Assembly (NCBI GenBank): GCA_964344215.1 | Contig: CAYFMP010000001.1 | Location: 1 to 64,000, forward strand | Length of the DNA stretch: 64,000 nt | From: CAYFMP01 sp964344215 | GTDB taxonomy: Bacteria; Pseudomonadota; Alphaproteobacteria; Rhodospirillales; Casp-alpha2 | Direction of reading: 5' to 3' | In this document: positions 17,192 to 27,500 of the stretch, in pieces | Numbering within the stretch: position 1 is the stretch's first letter | How the letters are laid out: each line of letters opens with the position of its first letter | The notes under the pieces: model-generated | Database searches by the model: none | What the model saw: only the letters and a program-made list of their open reading frames with translations | What the model was told of the DNA's origin: nothing | Translations under genes and position numbers: made by a program

Positions 17192-17222
17192 GAGGGGCCC
17201 TTCGCGGGCCCCTCTTTCTTTC
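17192..17222 (+). terminator. Rho-independent terminator between precursor and halogenase
   Basis: GAGGGGCCC and GGGCCCCTC form a 9-bp GC-rich stem around a five-base loop, followed by TTTCTTTC. It starts about 26 bases after the peptide stop. Partial readthrough here would give many precursor transcripts and few enzyme transcripts, a common arrangement in RiPP operons. Confidence 0.88.
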
Positions 17223-17268
17223 CCGAGGAGGCGATCGATAGGACAATCGGGCTGAAAGGAAGCGGCCC

Positions 17269-18840
17269 ATGAAAATCGAGAAAATCGTTATCGTCGGTGG
17301 CGGCACCGCCGGCTGGCTGAGCGCCACCTACCTCGAACAGGCGCTGTCTCTGCGCGGCGCCGGCAGACCTGAAATCGTGCTCGTCGAGTCCCCCGATATC
17401 GGGATCATCGGGGTCGGCGAGGCGACCGTGCCGAACATCTGCAAGACGCTGGCCTACCTTGAACTCGACGAGGACGAATTCATGTGGAGCACCAATGCGT
17501 CCTTCAAGCAGGCCATCCGTTTCCGCAACTGGCGGCTGCCGCCCGGCCAGGCGCCCGATGAATCCTTCTTTCATCCGTTCGAATATCCGGAACCGATCGG
17601 CGATGCGGAATTCTGGTCGCTGTGGGCCAACTACCGGGCGCGCGGTGGCGACGCGCCGCTCGATTACGCGGCGTCGCCGCAACCGGCCATGTGCGATGCC
17701 CTGAAGGTGCCGAAGACCTCGGAATCGACCCCGTTTCTCGGTTCCGTCGTCTACGCCTACCACCTCGACGCCGTCCTGTTCGGCCGCTTCCTTCGCGAAA
17801 AGGCAATCGAGCGCGGCGTCCGGCGGATCGAGGACACGGTGAACAACGTCAACGTCGGCGAATCGGGCCGGGTGCTGTCGCTCGATACGGCCGAACACGG
17901 CGCCATCGAAGCCGACTTCTTCGTCGATTGCACGGGCTTTCGCGGGCTGCTGATCAACCAGACCCTGGATGAACCGTTCGTTCCGTTCGGCGATACCCTG
18001 TTGTGCGACCGCGCCGTCGCCATGCAGACGCCGCACCCGGCCGACCAGGAAGGCATCAATCCTTTTACCACTTCGCTGGCGATGCCGTCGGGATGGATCT
18101 GGAACATCCAGCTGTTCGACCGGGCCGGCAACGGCTACGTCTATTCCAGCGCTTTCATTTCCGACGACGAGGCGGAGGCCGAGTTCCGCCGCTACCTCGG
18201 CCCGGCCGCCGACGGGCGCGAAGCGCGCCGCTTGAAGATGCGGGTCGGCCGCAACCGGCGCTCGTGGGTCGGCAACTGCGCGGCGATCGGCCTTTCCAGC
18301 GGCTTCGTCGAACCTTTGGAATCGACCGGCATCTACCTAATCGAGCGCGCCCTTGAACTGCTCGTCGACAACTTCCCCGACGAACCCATGGACGCTGCCA
18401 AGGCCGGAAGCTTCAATGCGGCGCTCGTCGGCGAGTTCAACGACATCGTCGATTTCATCACCCTGCACTACTGCCTGACCGAGCGCGAGGACACGGCGTT
18501 CTGGCGGGCCAACAAGTTCGACCTGAATATCCCGGACAGCCTGAGCGGGCGCCTGCAGGCCTGGCGCGACGGGCTGCCCAGCGACATCCGAGAAGAATGC
18601 GAGCGGTCGTTGTTCAAGTGCGCCAGTTGGAACTACATCCTGGCCGGCCTGCGCTTCCGGCCCGACCGCGCGCCGCCGCTGCCCGACGGTCTCGACGAGG
18701 ACGCCGTCGATGCGTTGATCGGTCGCCGGTTGGCCAATCGAGAGCGCATCCTTCCGTTCATGCTCGACCACAAGGCCTATCTCGAACTACTCCACGACGA
18801 CGAAGCCGACCACGAAGCCGACTACGAAGCGGCTGTCTGA
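17269..18840 (+). CDS. FAD-dependent tryptophan halogenase
   Basis: A 523-residue member of the PrnA/RebH family, which uses FADH2, O2 and chloride or bromide to halogenate the indole ring. Marks are the FAD-binding GGGTAGW, GVGEATVP, the catalytic lysine in NASFK (Lys80, equivalent to PrnA Lys79), the WxWxI motif GWIWNIQ (Trp276, Trp278; the usual final Pro is Gln), and the active-site glutamate in SGFVEPLESTGIY (Glu348, equivalent to PrnA Glu346). AAGGAAG precedes ATG 17269. No flavin reductase lies in the window. Placed right after a Trp-rich leader peptide, it is probably a peptide-Trp halogenase, as MibH is for NAI-107. Confidence 0.93.
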   Translation: MKIEKIVIVGGGTAGWLSATYLEQALSLRGAGRPEIVLVESPDIGIIGVGEATVPNICKTLAYLELDEDEFMWSTNASFKQAIRFRNWRLPPGQAPDESFFHPFEYPEPIGDAEFWSLWANYRARGGDAPLDYAASPQPAMCDALKVPKTSESTPFLGSVVYAYHLDAVLFGRFLREKAIERGVRRIEDTVNNVNVGESGRVLSLDTAEHGAIEADFFVDCTGFRGLLINQTLDEPFVPFGDTLLCDRAVAMQTPHPADQEGINPFTTSLAMPSGWIWNIQLFDRAGNGYVYSSAFISDDEAEAEFRRYLGPAADGREARRLKMRVGRNRRSWVGNCAAIGLSSGFVEPLESTGIYLIERALELLVDNFPDEPMDAAKAGSFNAALVGEFNDIVDFITLHYCLTEREDTAFWRANKFDLNIPDSLSGRLQAWRDGLPSDIREECERSLFKCASWNYILAGLRFRPDRAPPLPDGLDEDAVDALIGRRLANRERILPFMLDHKAYLELLHDDEADHEADYEAAV

Positions 18841-19083
18841 ACGCAGCGGCGGCGGCGATGAATCTTTTGCAAGCTTATCGTCAGCAAGGGGTTTCCTCGT
18901 GGGGAGGTTTGGTCCTAGAATATCCGTGGCCGTCTTCGCGCGCAGAACACCGATCGCACGACGGGCTCGACCGGGGGGGGCAAACTACGAAATACATGAA
19001 GACGGTTCGGTTTCCAGGTTGAGCGACCGCCGCTTCGACAACGGGGATATTAAAGCCCCGGGGGTGAACCAAGGGAGGTTACG

Positions 19084-19893
19084 ATGGACTTTCTGAACGT
19101 CAACGGCGCGACGGTGGATGTGAAGACGGCTCTGCAATGGCAGTAGGTCGTCGGTAACAGTGACTTCACCGACGCCACCATCACCAACGCCGCCGTCAAG
19201 CAGTACGGGTCGGAGAACGGCCTATCGGCATCTACCGATGACATTCAAGGCTTCCTCAACGAGCTTCGCTACGACCTGCAGTTGGAGAAAGCCGACGACT
19301 TCAACACGTGGATGGCCGAAAACGGTCTCGATTTGCAGACCGTCCAGAACGCCTGCGAGATCGGCGCCGTCCGTAACAAGATTCGCGCTTCTATCACCGA
19401 CGACGACATCTCCGAGTACTTCACAGCCAACAGGGAATCCTATGATGTCGCCGAGCTTTACAGCATCACCGTCGAATCCGAAGATCTGGCGAACGAGTTG
19501 TACTCGCAGATCGAAGAGGGGGACGGCAGCTTCCTCGACCTGGCCCTCGAACATTCGACGGACCAGGACACCTACCGTCAGGGCGGATTCAACGGCGAGG
19601 TCACCCGCTCGACCGTCCGAGCCGAGGTTGAAGCGGCCGTGTTCTCGGCTTCGGCCGGCGATCTGATCGGTCCGATCAAGGACGATGACGGCTACACCAT
19701 CTATATGGTGCGCAGCATCATCCAGCCCGAACTCGACGACGTGAAGGACTCGATCGGCGATCAGCTGTTCGAGAACCTGCTCGAAGAGATCGGGGCCCGG
19801 GCCGACGTCGAACAGGTTGTGTTGGGGATCAAGGACGACCCGATCGACGAAGGCGCCGAAGAAGACGAAGACGACGACGAGTACGACGATTAA
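19084..19893 (+). pseudogene. Parvulin-like (PpiC/SurA-type) protein interrupted by an in-frame amber codon
   Basis: AGGGAGG sits five bases before ATG 19084, and the frame reads MDFLNVNGATVDVKTALQWQ, then TAG (19144-19146), then continues open for 248 codons to TAA at 19893. The N-terminal block before the stop matches the intact minus-strand paralogue at 27773-28528 (ISVNGRPVDLEDALYW), so the two parts belong to one gene. The downstream part has a SurA-like helical region and a parvulin domain (QGGFNGEVTRS, FSASAGDLIGPIKDDDGYTIYMV) and a very acidic tail. No well-placed internal start is seen. It is a recent nonsense mutation, an assembly error, or a readthrough site. The likely role was chaperone or isomerase for the exported peptide. 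Confidence 0.75.
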
Positions 19894-19900
19894 GGTCCAC

Positions 19901-19955
19901 GGCCCGACCGCCAAGTCGTTATCCGGCCGGGCGGTCGGGCCCGTTCCTTGTTTTA
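19901..19955 (+). terminator. Strong hairpin between parvulin-like gene and first ABC exporter
   Basis: GGCCCGACCGCC (19901-19912) pairs perfectly with GGCGGTCGGGCC (19930-19941), with a 17-base loop and a T-rich tail ending TTGTTTT. It would attenuate transcription into the exporter genes. Confidence 0.75.
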
Positions 19956-19968
19956 GAGATATCGCACC

Positions 19969-22900
19969 ATGAGCGCTCTTGAAGTCCGCGAGACGCTAGC
20001 GGGCCATGCGCTGTTCGCGACCTTGCCGGAGTCCTTGCTCGAGCGCATCGTCCGGGCCGTTACCGTTACCACCTACAAGCTCGGCGAGGTCATCCTCCGT
20101 ATGGGCGAGGCGGGCGACGGGTTCTATCTGATCGAATCGGGCAAGGTCCGGGTCGTCGACGACAGCGGCGACGGCAAGCCGGTGTCGCTGGCGTTGCTGA
20201 AGGCGGGCGACAGTTTCGGCGAACGCTCGCTGCTGCAGGACGTCAAAGTCACCGCCACCGTCCGCGCCGCCGGCAACGTCGTGCTGCTGAAGATCGGAGC
20301 GGAAGAGTTCAAGGCCCTGTTGGAGGAGCGCGGCGAGATCCGCGAGCAACTGGAGAGCGCCGCCGCCAGACAGCGCGAGTTCAACTTCCTCAAGACCCAG
20401 AACCTGCTATCCGGGCTCAAGCCGGCCGAGACGGCGGCCCTGGTCGAGGCCATCGAGACCATCCGGCTCAAAGATGACGAGGTGCTCTTCCACGAGGGCG
20501 ATCCCGGCGATTCGATGTTCCTGGTTCGCGACGGCCGGCTGAAGATCGTCAAGGAGAGCGCCGACGACGCCCTGCTCGGCCACAAGAAGGAAGGCGAGGT
20601 ACTGGGCGAGATCGCCCTCGTTTTCGACGCGCCGCGCTCGGCCGCCGCCCTGGCCGACGGCCCGACCGTCGTCATGAAGCTGCGCCGCGACGATTTCCAG
20701 ACGATCATCGGCGACAACAACCAAATCACCGAATTGCTGGCCGATCAGGCCAGCCGTCACATCCAGCAGGCGCAGACCATTGTCGCCGGCGCCAGCGCCC
20801 GCGAACAGACCGAGGAAGAGGAAAGCGCCTCGGTCGCCCACCTGGTGCAGGTCGAGCCGGCCAAGCTGGGAAGCGGCCTGTTCGCCGGCACGCGGCCGCT
20901 GGCCGCCACCGAATCGGACCTGCTGGCCGGCATCGCCTGCCTCGCCATGATCGCCGAGTTCTTCAAGCGGCCGGTCGAACTCGGCGGATTGATCGAACGC
21001 CAACTCGAAAGCGGCCTTCGCGACGACCTCTATTCGCTGAGCCGCAAGGCCGAGAGCTCCGGTTTCCTGAGCCGCATGATGAAGATCGACGAGAAGGATC
21101 TGCGCGCGGTCCCCTATCCGGCGGTGGTGCAGAGCTTGAGCGGGGAGGTAGCCGTCGTCTACAAGCTGACGACCAAAGAGGTGACCATCGCCGATCCCTT
21201 GAGCGGCATGGAAATCGTGCCCTACGACGAGTTCGTCAAGAACTGGGACGGGCATGTGCTGACGATCACCTACGTTCCGGATTTCGGCGCCATCGGCAAG
21301 GACGTGACCAAGCTCTACAAGCAGTTCCTGCCGCTGCTCAGGCCCTATTGGCCGATGATCGGGCGCATTCTCGCCATCACCGTCATCCTCGACATCCTCG
21401 GGTTACTGCCGCCGTTCTTCACCCAGATCCTGATCGACAACGTTCTCGTCGTCGGCGATTGGAACCTGCTGGTCATCATGCTGTTCGCCATCCTGGTCGG
21501 CACCCTGGTGGCGATGGTCACCGGCGCCTTTCGCGAATTCTTGAGCATGCACCTGATGCGGCGGCTGACGGCGACCCTGTTCATCCGCTTCTTCGGGCAT
21601 ATCCTGTCGTTGCCGGTGGCCTACCTGAAGAAGTGGGACACCGGCGCGCTGACGGCGCGCTTCGAGGAAAACGAGAAGGTCCTGGAAATGGCGTCGGGCG
21701 GCGGCCTCAGGATCATCATGAATTCGGTCAGCATCATCGTCTACACGCCGATCCTCTTCTACATGGAATGGCGGCTGGCGCTGATCGTCGTGTTCTGCTC
21801 GTTCTGCATGGGGGCCATCGCCGTCGCCTGCGCGCCGAAGCTGAGGCGCTACGAGATCGAGAAATTCGAGGCCGGCGCGGTCAAGGATTCGCACATCATC
21901 GAGGTCGTCAACGGCGTCAACACCATCAAGGCGCTGGCCCAGGAGGAGGACTTCAGCCGCAAGGGGCAGGAGCTGTTCTACAAGGAACAGGAGATCGAGT
22001 TCCGCAGCGAGATCTTCGACAACCGCATGGAAATGGCGATCGAGGTATTCGACCAGGTGGCCGATATCCTGGTGCTCGGCGTCGGCGCCTTCTTCGTACT
22101 CGGCGGCTCGCTGACGCCCGGCCAACTGATGGCCTTCAACGGCATCGCCAGCCAGGTCACCGACCCGATGGAGGATCTGGCCGATTTCTACGACGAGATC
22201 CTCGAGTTGCGGATCGCCCTCGATCGCCTCAACGACGTTCTCGGCGCGCCGCGCGAGGCCGCCGAGGGCGACGTCATCTGCCCGCCGCTGAAGGGCCACA
22301 TCCGCTTCGAGAACGTCAGCTTCAAGTACGACCCGGACGGTCCGTGGATCCTCTCCAACATCGATCTCGAAATCCAGCCCGGCCAGAAGGTCGCCTTCGT
22401 CGGGCGCAGCGGCTCGGGCAAGTCGACTCTGGTCAGGCTCGTCAACCGCCTGCTGTCGCCGACCGAGGGCGCCGTCACCATCGACGGCATCGATGTCGGC
22501 CAGCTGGAGCTGTCGTCTTTGCGCCAGCAGATCGGCGTCGTCGAGCAGAAACCCTTCATCTTCAGCGGCACGGTGCGCGACAACATCACCAAGGCGGCGC
22601 CGTCGCTGTCCTTCGAGGCGGTGGTCTCGGCCTCGACCCTGGCCGGCTGCCACGACTTCATCGACGGCTTCCCGATGCGTTACGACACCCGCATCGGCGA
22701 AGGCGGCCGGTCGCTTTCCGGCGGTCAGTCGCAGCGCATGATCATCGCCCGCGCCATCGCGCCGAACCCCAACATCATGATTCTCGACGAAGCGACGTCG
22801 GCTCTCGACAACGAGAGCGAACGCATCATCCAGCGCAATCTCGATCGCATCATGGCCGATCGCTCGACGCTGGTCATCGCGCATCGCCTCAGCACCATTC

Positions 22901-23019
22901 GCGACGCCGACGTCATCGTCGTGCTCGACGAGGGGAAAATCGCCGAAAAAGGCACGCACGACGAACTGATGAACCAAAAAGGCCTCTACCACTATCTGGC
23001 GACGCGTTCGAATGCGTAG
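19969..23019 (+). CDS. ABC exporter with two cNMP-binding domains and a catalytically dead C39 domain
   Basis: A 1016-residue transporter. Two cNMP-binding domains fill about residues 10-125 and 135-260. The first has a changed phosphate-binding cassette (FGERSLLQDVKVTATV, no Arg); the second is canonical (LGEIALVFDAPRSAA, near 212). A C39-fold domain (about 300-430) keeps GIACLAMIAEFF, but the catalytic Cys is replaced by Ala and the His by a non-His residue, as in the CLD of HlyB. The membrane domain (about 440-725) precedes an NBD with Walker A GRSGSGKS (Lys818), signature LSGGQSQRM and Walker B IMILDEATSALD. HetC of Anabaena shares the cNMP-C39-ABC design. It probably forms an export pair with the 24595-27702 protein. 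Confidence 0.9.
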   Translation: MSALEVRETLAGHALFATLPESLLERIVRAVTVTTYKLGEVILRMGEAGDGFYLIESGKVRVVDDSGDGKPVSLALLKAGDSFGERSLLQDVKVTATVRAAGNVVLLKIGAEEFKALLEERGEIREQLESAAARQREFNFLKTQNLLSGLKPAETAALVEAIETIRLKDDEVLFHEGDPGDSMFLVRDGRLKIVKESADDALLGHKKEGEVLGEIALVFDAPRSAAALADGPTVVMKLRRDDFQTIIGDNNQITELLADQASRHIQQAQTIVAGASAREQTEEEESASVAHLVQVEPAKLGSGLFAGTRPLAATESDLLAGIACLAMIAEFFKRPVELGGLIERQLESGLRDDLYSLSRKAESSGFLSRMMKIDEKDLRAVPYPAVVQSLSGEVAVVYKLTTKEVTIADPLSGMEIVPYDEFVKNWDGHVLTITYVPDFGAIGKDVTKLYKQFLPLLRPYWPMIGRILAITVILDILGLLPPFFTQILIDNVLVVGDWNLLVIMLFAILVGTLVAMVTGAFREFLSMHLMRRLTATLFIRFFGHILSLPVAYLKKWDTGALTARFEENEKVLEMASGGGLRIIMNSVSIIVYTPILFYMEWRLALIVVFCSFCMGAIAVACAPKLRRYEIEKFEAGAVKDSHIIEVVNGVNTIKALAQEEDFSRKGQELFYKEQEIEFRSEIFDNRMEMAIEVFDQVADILVLGVGAFFVLGGSLTPGQLMAFNGIASQVTDPMEDLADFYDEILELRIALDRLNDVLGAPREAAEGDVICPPLKGHIRFENVSFKYDPDGPWILSNIDLEIQPGQKVAFVGRSGSGKSTLVRLVNRLLSPTEGAVTIDGIDVGQLELSSLRQQIGVVEQKPFIFSGTVRDNITKAAPSLSFEAVVSASTLAGCHDFIDGFPMRYDTRIGEGGRSLSGGQSQRMIIARAIAPNPNIMILDEATSALDNESERIIQRNLDRIMADRSTLVIAHRLSTIRDADVIVVLDEGKIAEKGTHDELMNQKGLYHYLATRSNA

Positions 23020-23056
23020 CCGGAGCCGGTTACCAGGATAGGAAACGAGGACGGTC

Positions 23057-24550
23057 ATGTCGGAACAGGATGAACAAGCCGCGGGCGAAATCGACCAGGA
23101 GCAATTCGCCAATCTCGACCGCCATGCGGAGCGCAACCGTTCGGCCGACGAACGTTCGGACATCATCGAAGCCGTTCCCTCGCTCATCATGCGAGGCGCG
23201 CTCTATACGTTCATGGCGACGATCGTCATCACCGTGGCGATCGCCTATTTCACGAAGATTCACGTCAAGGTGCCGGCCAAGGGCGAAATCGTGCCGGAAG
23301 GCCAGAACGTCAACGTCGAGGCCCGCGAGGCCGGAGTCGTCGTCAAGGTTCACGTCGCCGCCGGCGATCGCGTCGCCGCCGGCGACCCGATCCTCACCCT
23401 GCAAGGCACCGAAACGCAGATCGGTCTCAGGACCCTGCGCGACCGCCTCAAGCTCGAGACCGAGAAACGCAAGCAGTTGACCCGGGCCCGCGAGGTCGTC
23501 GAGCAGGTCATCGCCAACCCGAAGGTCGTCGATGAGCACGAAACCTCGTACTTCGTCGACGCCGGCCCCGGGCTGGTCTACGTCAACGCGCTGCGCAACG
23601 CCCGCAAACAGCACAAGAAGGCGACCGCCAACATCAAGGAGTTCGACGAGAAGGAAAAAGGGCTCACCCAATCGCAGATCGCCCTTGCCGAGGAGACCCT
23701 CAGGCGCAAGCGCCTCAACCTGGAGACCGCCAAGAAGACCCTGGAGACGCGGCTCAAGACGTTGAAACGCAAGCAACAGGATCTGACCCAGACGGAAGGC
23801 CTGGCCGAACGCAAGATCGTGCCGCTGACGCAGGTCAACCAGGCCCGCGACACGGTCATCTCGGCGGAGAACCAGGTCAACGAGCAGCGCCAGCGGATCA
23901 GCCAGACCGAACTCGAGATTTCGCAATCGCGGCTCAGCATCGTCAACAGCCGCCGCCAGTTGACCAAGCGCGAGAAGACCCTGCGCGACGAATGGGAGAA
24001 GGCGGTGACGGCGATGGACCAGGCGCTCGCCAACCTGGGCTCCGCCATTACCACCTATACCAACAACATCAACGCCTTTCAGGCGACCATCACCAACGTC
24101 CGCCAGAAGCTCGATCTGCAGGAGGTGCAGGTCGGCCACCTCAATATCGTCAGCCCGGTCGGCGGCACCCTGACCGCGCTCAACTTCACGACGGCGGGGC
24201 GTCTGGTGGCGCGCGGCAACCCGGTCGCCACCGTCGTTCCCGATCTGGCCAAGCCGATCGTTATCGCCGTTCTCAAGAACAAGGACGTCGCCTTCGTCAA
24301 GCAGGACATTCCGGCCCGGGTCAAGATCGACGCCTACCCCTACCGCCAGTTCGGCACCATTCCGGCCAAGGTGGTCCGTCTCTACCCCGTGCCCGGCAAG
24401 GCGCTGTTCGCGGTCCGCCTGGAGTTGGAGAAGACCACCATCAAAGTGCGCGGACAGGAGGTCAAACTGCGTCCCGGCCTTACCGTCGAGGCCGACCTGC
24501 TGACCGAGAAGCAACGCATCCTCCGCATCATCATGAAGAAGATGAACTGA
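23057..24550 (+). CDS. HlyD-family periplasmic adaptor (membrane fusion protein)
   Basis: A 497-residue adaptor linking inner-membrane ABC exporters to a TolC channel. One N-terminal membrane helix (about 45-70) is followed by the first half of the lipoyl domain (GQNVNVEAREAGVVVKVHVAAGDRVAAGDPI). A long charged coiled-coil hairpin (about 130-360) comes next, then the second lipoyl half (LNIVSPVGGTLTALNF) and a beta-barrel. GAGGA lies six bases before the ATG. It sits between the two exporters, so both may share it. The stop overlaps a 13-codon micro-ORF (ATG 24550) that contains the ribosome site of the next gene, suggesting translational coupling. Confidence 0.92.
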   Translation: MSEQDEQAAGEIDQEQFANLDRHAERNRSADERSDIIEAVPSLIMRGALYTFMATIVITVAIAYFTKIHVKVPAKGEIVPEGQNVNVEAREAGVVVKVHVAAGDRVAAGDPILTLQGTETQIGLRTLRDRLKLETEKRKQLTRAREVVEQVIANPKVVDEHETSYFVDAGPGLVYVNALRNARKQHKKATANIKEFDEKEKGLTQSQIALAEETLRRKRLNLETAKKTLETRLKTLKRKQQDLTQTEGLAERKIVPLTQVNQARDTVISAENQVNEQRQRISQTELEISQSRLSIVNSRRQLTKREKTLRDEWEKAVTAMDQALANLGSAITTYTNNINAFQATITNVRQKLDLQEVQVGHLNIVSPVGGTLTALNFTTAGRLVARGNPVATVVPDLAKPIVIAVLKNKDVAFVKQDIPARVKIDAYPYRQFGTIPAKVVRLYPVPGKALFAVRLELEKTTIKVRGQEVKLRPGLTVEADLLTEKQRILRIIMKKMN

Positions 24551-24594
24551 TGAACATTCCTTTCACCGCCGCCGGGAGGTCCCAGGCCTGAGAC

Positions 24595-27500
24595 ATGTCG
24601 CAATCGCTCGCCGATAAGCTCTCCGCCCTGCCGGATTTCGCCGGCCTCGACGGCGATACGCGCCAGCGCATCGCCGATCTCGGCGTGCTCGTCAAGACGC
24701 GTCCGTCCGAGATCGTCTGCGAGCAGGGCGACGTCCCGGAAGGCCTCTATCTGGTGCGGGCCGGCACGGCGACGCTGGTTCACGACCCGGAAGCCGAGAC
24801 GCCGGTCGTCGTCGATACCCTGCACGAAGGCGCCTTTTTCGGGACCGATTCGCTGTTCGAGGAAACGCCGGCGGCGCGGCGCGTTCAGATGGGCGACGAC
24901 GAGGGCATTCTGCAGCATGTCTCGCGCGGCGCCTTGGCCGAATTCCTGGCCGCCGACAGCGCCGTCGCCGAACAACTGAAAGAGTCCCACCGGCTGAACG
25001 CCATCATAAACTTCCTGTCCTCGGCCCACAGCCTGGAAACGGTGCCGGCGGAGGGCATCATTGCCCTCGCCAAGGTCGCCCAGCTCAAGGAGGTCAAGGC
25101 CGGGTACACGGTGATCCACCAGGGCGAGGCCGAGGACCACCTCTTTATCGTCAAGAGCGGCAGCTTCGTGGTGACCCGCAACGAGGCTCCCAACAACCGC
25201 ATCGCGGCGCTCGGCGAGGGCGCGCTGATCGGCGAGATGGCGGTGCTCAGCGGCGAGCCGAGGGCCGCCAACGTCGCCGCCGAAACCGACAGCGAACTTT
25301 ACGAGATATCCGGCGAGGCGTTCCGCGCCCTGGTCGCGGCGCATGAGGAACTGTCGGCCAACCTCGACCAGTTGATGCGGGTCCGCACCGAGGAGATCAG
25401 CGAGAAGGAGGAACGCCGCAAGAAGCGCGCCGCCGAGATCGAGCGCAAGGAGGCCGAGCGCAAGGAGCGGATCGAGCGCAGCGAGGCCGAAGCGGCCGAG
25501 AAAACGAAGAAAGTCGAGGTCGAAAAAGGCTTTTGGCAGCGCTTCTCGAAGCCGCCGGCCATCCGCCAGCACAGCGAGATGGACTGCTCCGCCGCCTGCC
25601 TGTGCACCGTGATCAAGACCTACGGCAAGACCATCAGCATCAATATCGCCCGCGAGGTCGCCCGGGTTAAACAGGACGGCGCCTCGATGGCCAACGTGAT
25701 TCGCGCCGCCAAGGAATTCGGCTTCCATGCCGAGGCCTACGTCAGCACCGTCGAACAGCTTCGCGAGCGCACCCTGCCGGCGATCGTCAACTGGAAGGGC
25801 TATCACTGGATCGTCGTCCACGAGATGAAGGAGAACTCGGTGGTCGCCGCCGATCCGGCGCAGGGACTGATCACCATCACCCTCGAGGAATTCGAGGCCA
25901 ACTGGTCGCGCTACACGATTTTCCTGGAGCCGACGGCGAGCTTCGAGGAGCTCGAGGAAAGCAAGCCGTCGTTCCAGGCCTTCTACCGGTTCTTCGCGCC
26001 GCACAAGCGGACCATTTCCGAGGTCTTCGCCGCCGCCGTGTTCTTGCAGGTGATCGGCGTGATGACGCCGCTGTTCACCAAGTTCGTGGTCGACGACGTC
26101 ATCCTCAAGGGCGACCGCCAGTGGCTGATGATCGCGCTGTTCGTGATGGGCGGCGCCGGCATCATCAACATGCTGCTGACCTATGTCCGCGACAACATGG
26201 TGCTGAGGCTGTCGATGCGCTGCAATCTCGACCTCATCGGCCATGTATACGACCGCATGTTGCGGCTGCCGATGACCTTCTTCGAGAATCGCCGCACCGG
26301 CGACATCACCAGCCGTCTGGAGCAGCACGAGGAGATCACCCAGTTCCTGACCGAGGACGGTCTCGAGACCTTCCTCGCCCTGATGACCGGCATCGTCTAC
26401 TTCTTCTTCATGATCTACTTCAACGCCTGGCTGACCTTCGCGGCGTTGTCGTTCCTGGTCTTCGACCTGTTCATCATCCGCTACATCTCGCCGCGTATCC
26501 GCCAGATCAACCGCGAGACCTTCGTCAAGCAGGCCGAGGCGGAAAGTCATCTGATCGAATCGTTGCGCGGCGCCGAGACCCTGAAGACCATCGGCGCCGA
26601 CTTCATGGCGCGCTGGAAGTACGAGAACCACTTCGCCGCCGTCGCTAACATGGAATTCAAGGAAGCCAAGCTCGGCCAGATCGCCGGCCTTTTCTCCGGC
26701 ACCCTCGACAGCTTGGGCGATATCGCCGTGTTGTTCCTGGGCGGCACCTTCGTCATTCAGGGCAAGATGACGATCGGCGAACTGATGGCGTTCACCGTGT
26801 TCGCCAACGGCGTCCAGGGCCCGGTCAACGCGATCATCGGCAAGTGGGACGAGCTGCAGGAGGTTTTCGTCGCCATCGAACGCCTAAACGACGTGCTCGA
26901 GAAGGAGCCTGAATTCGGCGAAGGCATTGTAACCGAAAAGGAACTGATCGAGCTGCCGATGCTGCGCGGCGACGTCGAATTCCGCAACGTCGGCTTCCGC
27001 TACGAACCGGACGATCCGAGCAACGTCGTGCAAAACGTCAGCCTGAAGATACCGGCCGGACAGAAGGTCGCCTTCGTCGGCGCCAGCGGCTGCGGCAAAT
27101 CAACCCTGATCAAGCTGATGTACGCCTTCTATCCGCCCAGCGAGGGGCAAATTCTGGTCGACGGCTTCAGTATCACCGACGTCTCGATCCCCTCCTTGCG
27201 TCGCCAGATCGCTATGGTTCCGCAGGACAACCTGATCTTCAAGGGGACGATCCGCGACAACATCGCCCTGGCCAACGAACAGGCCACCTTGGAAGAGATC
27301 CGCGAGGCCGCCGAGCTGGCCGGAGCCGACGAGTTCATCAACAAGATGGCCGGCGGCTTCGAAAGCATGATCGAAGAGCAGGGCTCGAACCTGAGCGGCG
27401 GCCAGCGTCAGCGGCTGGTTCTGGCCCGCGCCTTCCTGCAGCAATCGTCGATCCTGGTCCTCGATGAGGCGACCTCGGCGCTCGACAACGAAAGCGAGCG

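Noticed and set aside
16921..17241. Val/Gly-rich open frame overlapping the peptide gene
   Set aside because: It comes from the repetitive CGT/CGC codons in another frame. It lacks the ribosome site and leader features that the 16854 frame has.
18841..19083. Possible second precursor peptides (frames at 18858 and 18899)
   Set aside because: Neither has a ribosome site at proper distance nor a GG leader, though one contains SSWGG. I see nothing in this gap beyond the leader of the parvulin-like gene.
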